Translations under genes and position numbers: made by a program | In this document: piece after piece, positions 13,891 through 13,977 of the stretch | Numbering within the stretch: position 1 is the stretch's first letter | How the letters are laid out: each line of letters starts with the position of its first letter | Assembly: GCA_965369945.1 (NCBI GenBank) | Contig: CBDUST010000094.1 | Location: forward strand, 1-13,977 | Length of the DNA: 13,977 bases | Direction of reading: 5' to 3' | From: JADFNO01 sp965369945 | GTDB taxonomy: Bacteria; Planctomycetota; Phycisphaerae; Phycisphaerales; SM1A02 | Notes under the pieces: generated by a model | What the model was told of the DNA's origin: nothing | What the model saw: only the letters and a program-made list of their open reading frames with translations | Databases searched by the model: none

Positions 13891-13977
13891 GCCCGTGCGA
13901 CGGTCCGGTGGCACGGGCATCCTGCCCGTGCAGATGGCACGCCCTGATAAGTCGCACGGGCAGGATGCCCGCGCCAC
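13891..13977. repeat. REP-like palindromic element (paired GC-rich hairpins), may continue past the window edge
   Basis: Two 24-nt arms, 13908-13931 and 13954-13977, are reverse complements of each other with one mismatch, separated by 22 nt. Each arm is itself a palindrome: the left arm contains GCACGGGCA-TCC-TGCCCGTGC (9-bp stem, 3-nt loop), and the right arm the same with one mismatch. An 11-nt flank GCCCGTGCGAC at 13891-13901 is also matched in reverse by 13951-13961. This nested arrangement resembles REP/BIME elements mobilised by RAYT transposases. Only one element is in the window, so dispersal in the genome is inferred. Confidence 0.65.

Noticed and set aside
1..13977. tRNA, rRNA, insertion sequence or integrase genes
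   Set aside because: I looked on both strands and saw no cloverleaf-like segment with conserved T-loop, no rRNA-like stretch, and no transposase or integrase motifs.

Overview
The window is a stretch of bacterial chromosome that appears moderately GC-rich by eye. It holds a dense minus-strand operon for making and decorating a surface polysaccharide (about 1-10674), a divergent plus-strand gene for an exported ankyrin-repeat protein (11151-13631), and a gene-poor tail ending in a palindromic REP-like repeat. No phylogenetic marker is present. A NusG-led exopolysaccharide operon with an exosortase-type AsnB amidotransferase and a PAPS-type sulfotransferase, a large secreted ankyrin protein, and a GCACGGGCA/TGCCCGTGC palindrome would suit a Planctomycetota-like or related environmental Gram-negative lineage. 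That placement is inference only.

Operon, in order of transcription (right to left): a NusG/RfaH-like antitermination factor (10674-10069); a polysaccharide pyruvyl transferase (about 9936-8584); an asparagine-synthetase-like protein without the glutaminase cysteine (8587-6836); a canonical Cys2 AsnB-type amidotransferase whose reading frame is broken into two overlapping ORFs (6848-5490 and 5536-4907); a WzxC-type flippase (4863-3349); a sulfotransferase (3348-2419); a radical SAM/SPASM protein (2384-1308); a TylF-like methyltransferase (1291-452); and a class I SAM methyltransferase that runs off the left edge (388-1). Several junctions overlap or abut (4-nt ATGA, 13-nt overlap, TAA directly followed by ATG), so co-transcription and translational coupling are likely.

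The likely logic is as follows. The NusG paralog is made first and keeps polymerase processive through the long operon. The flippase moves a lipid-linked repeat unit across the inner membrane. The remaining enzymes tailor it by pyruvylation, amidation, sulfation, methylation and a radical step. No glycosyltransferase, polymerase or initiating phosphosugar transferase lies in the window, so the assembly genes should lie beyond the left edge or elsewhere.

The ankyrin gene shares a 476-bp intergenic region with the operon's first gene. It encodes a signal peptide followed by about 24 ankyrin units. Units 7-21 form a higher-order repeat with an exact period of 165 residues (five ankyrin units). 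Main points for follow-up: the frame break in AsnB, the tandem pair of AsnB paralogs with one lacking the glutaminase nucleophile, the ankyrin super-repeat with its recurrent cysteines, the structured leader in front of the NusG-like gene, and the terminal palindromic repeat.
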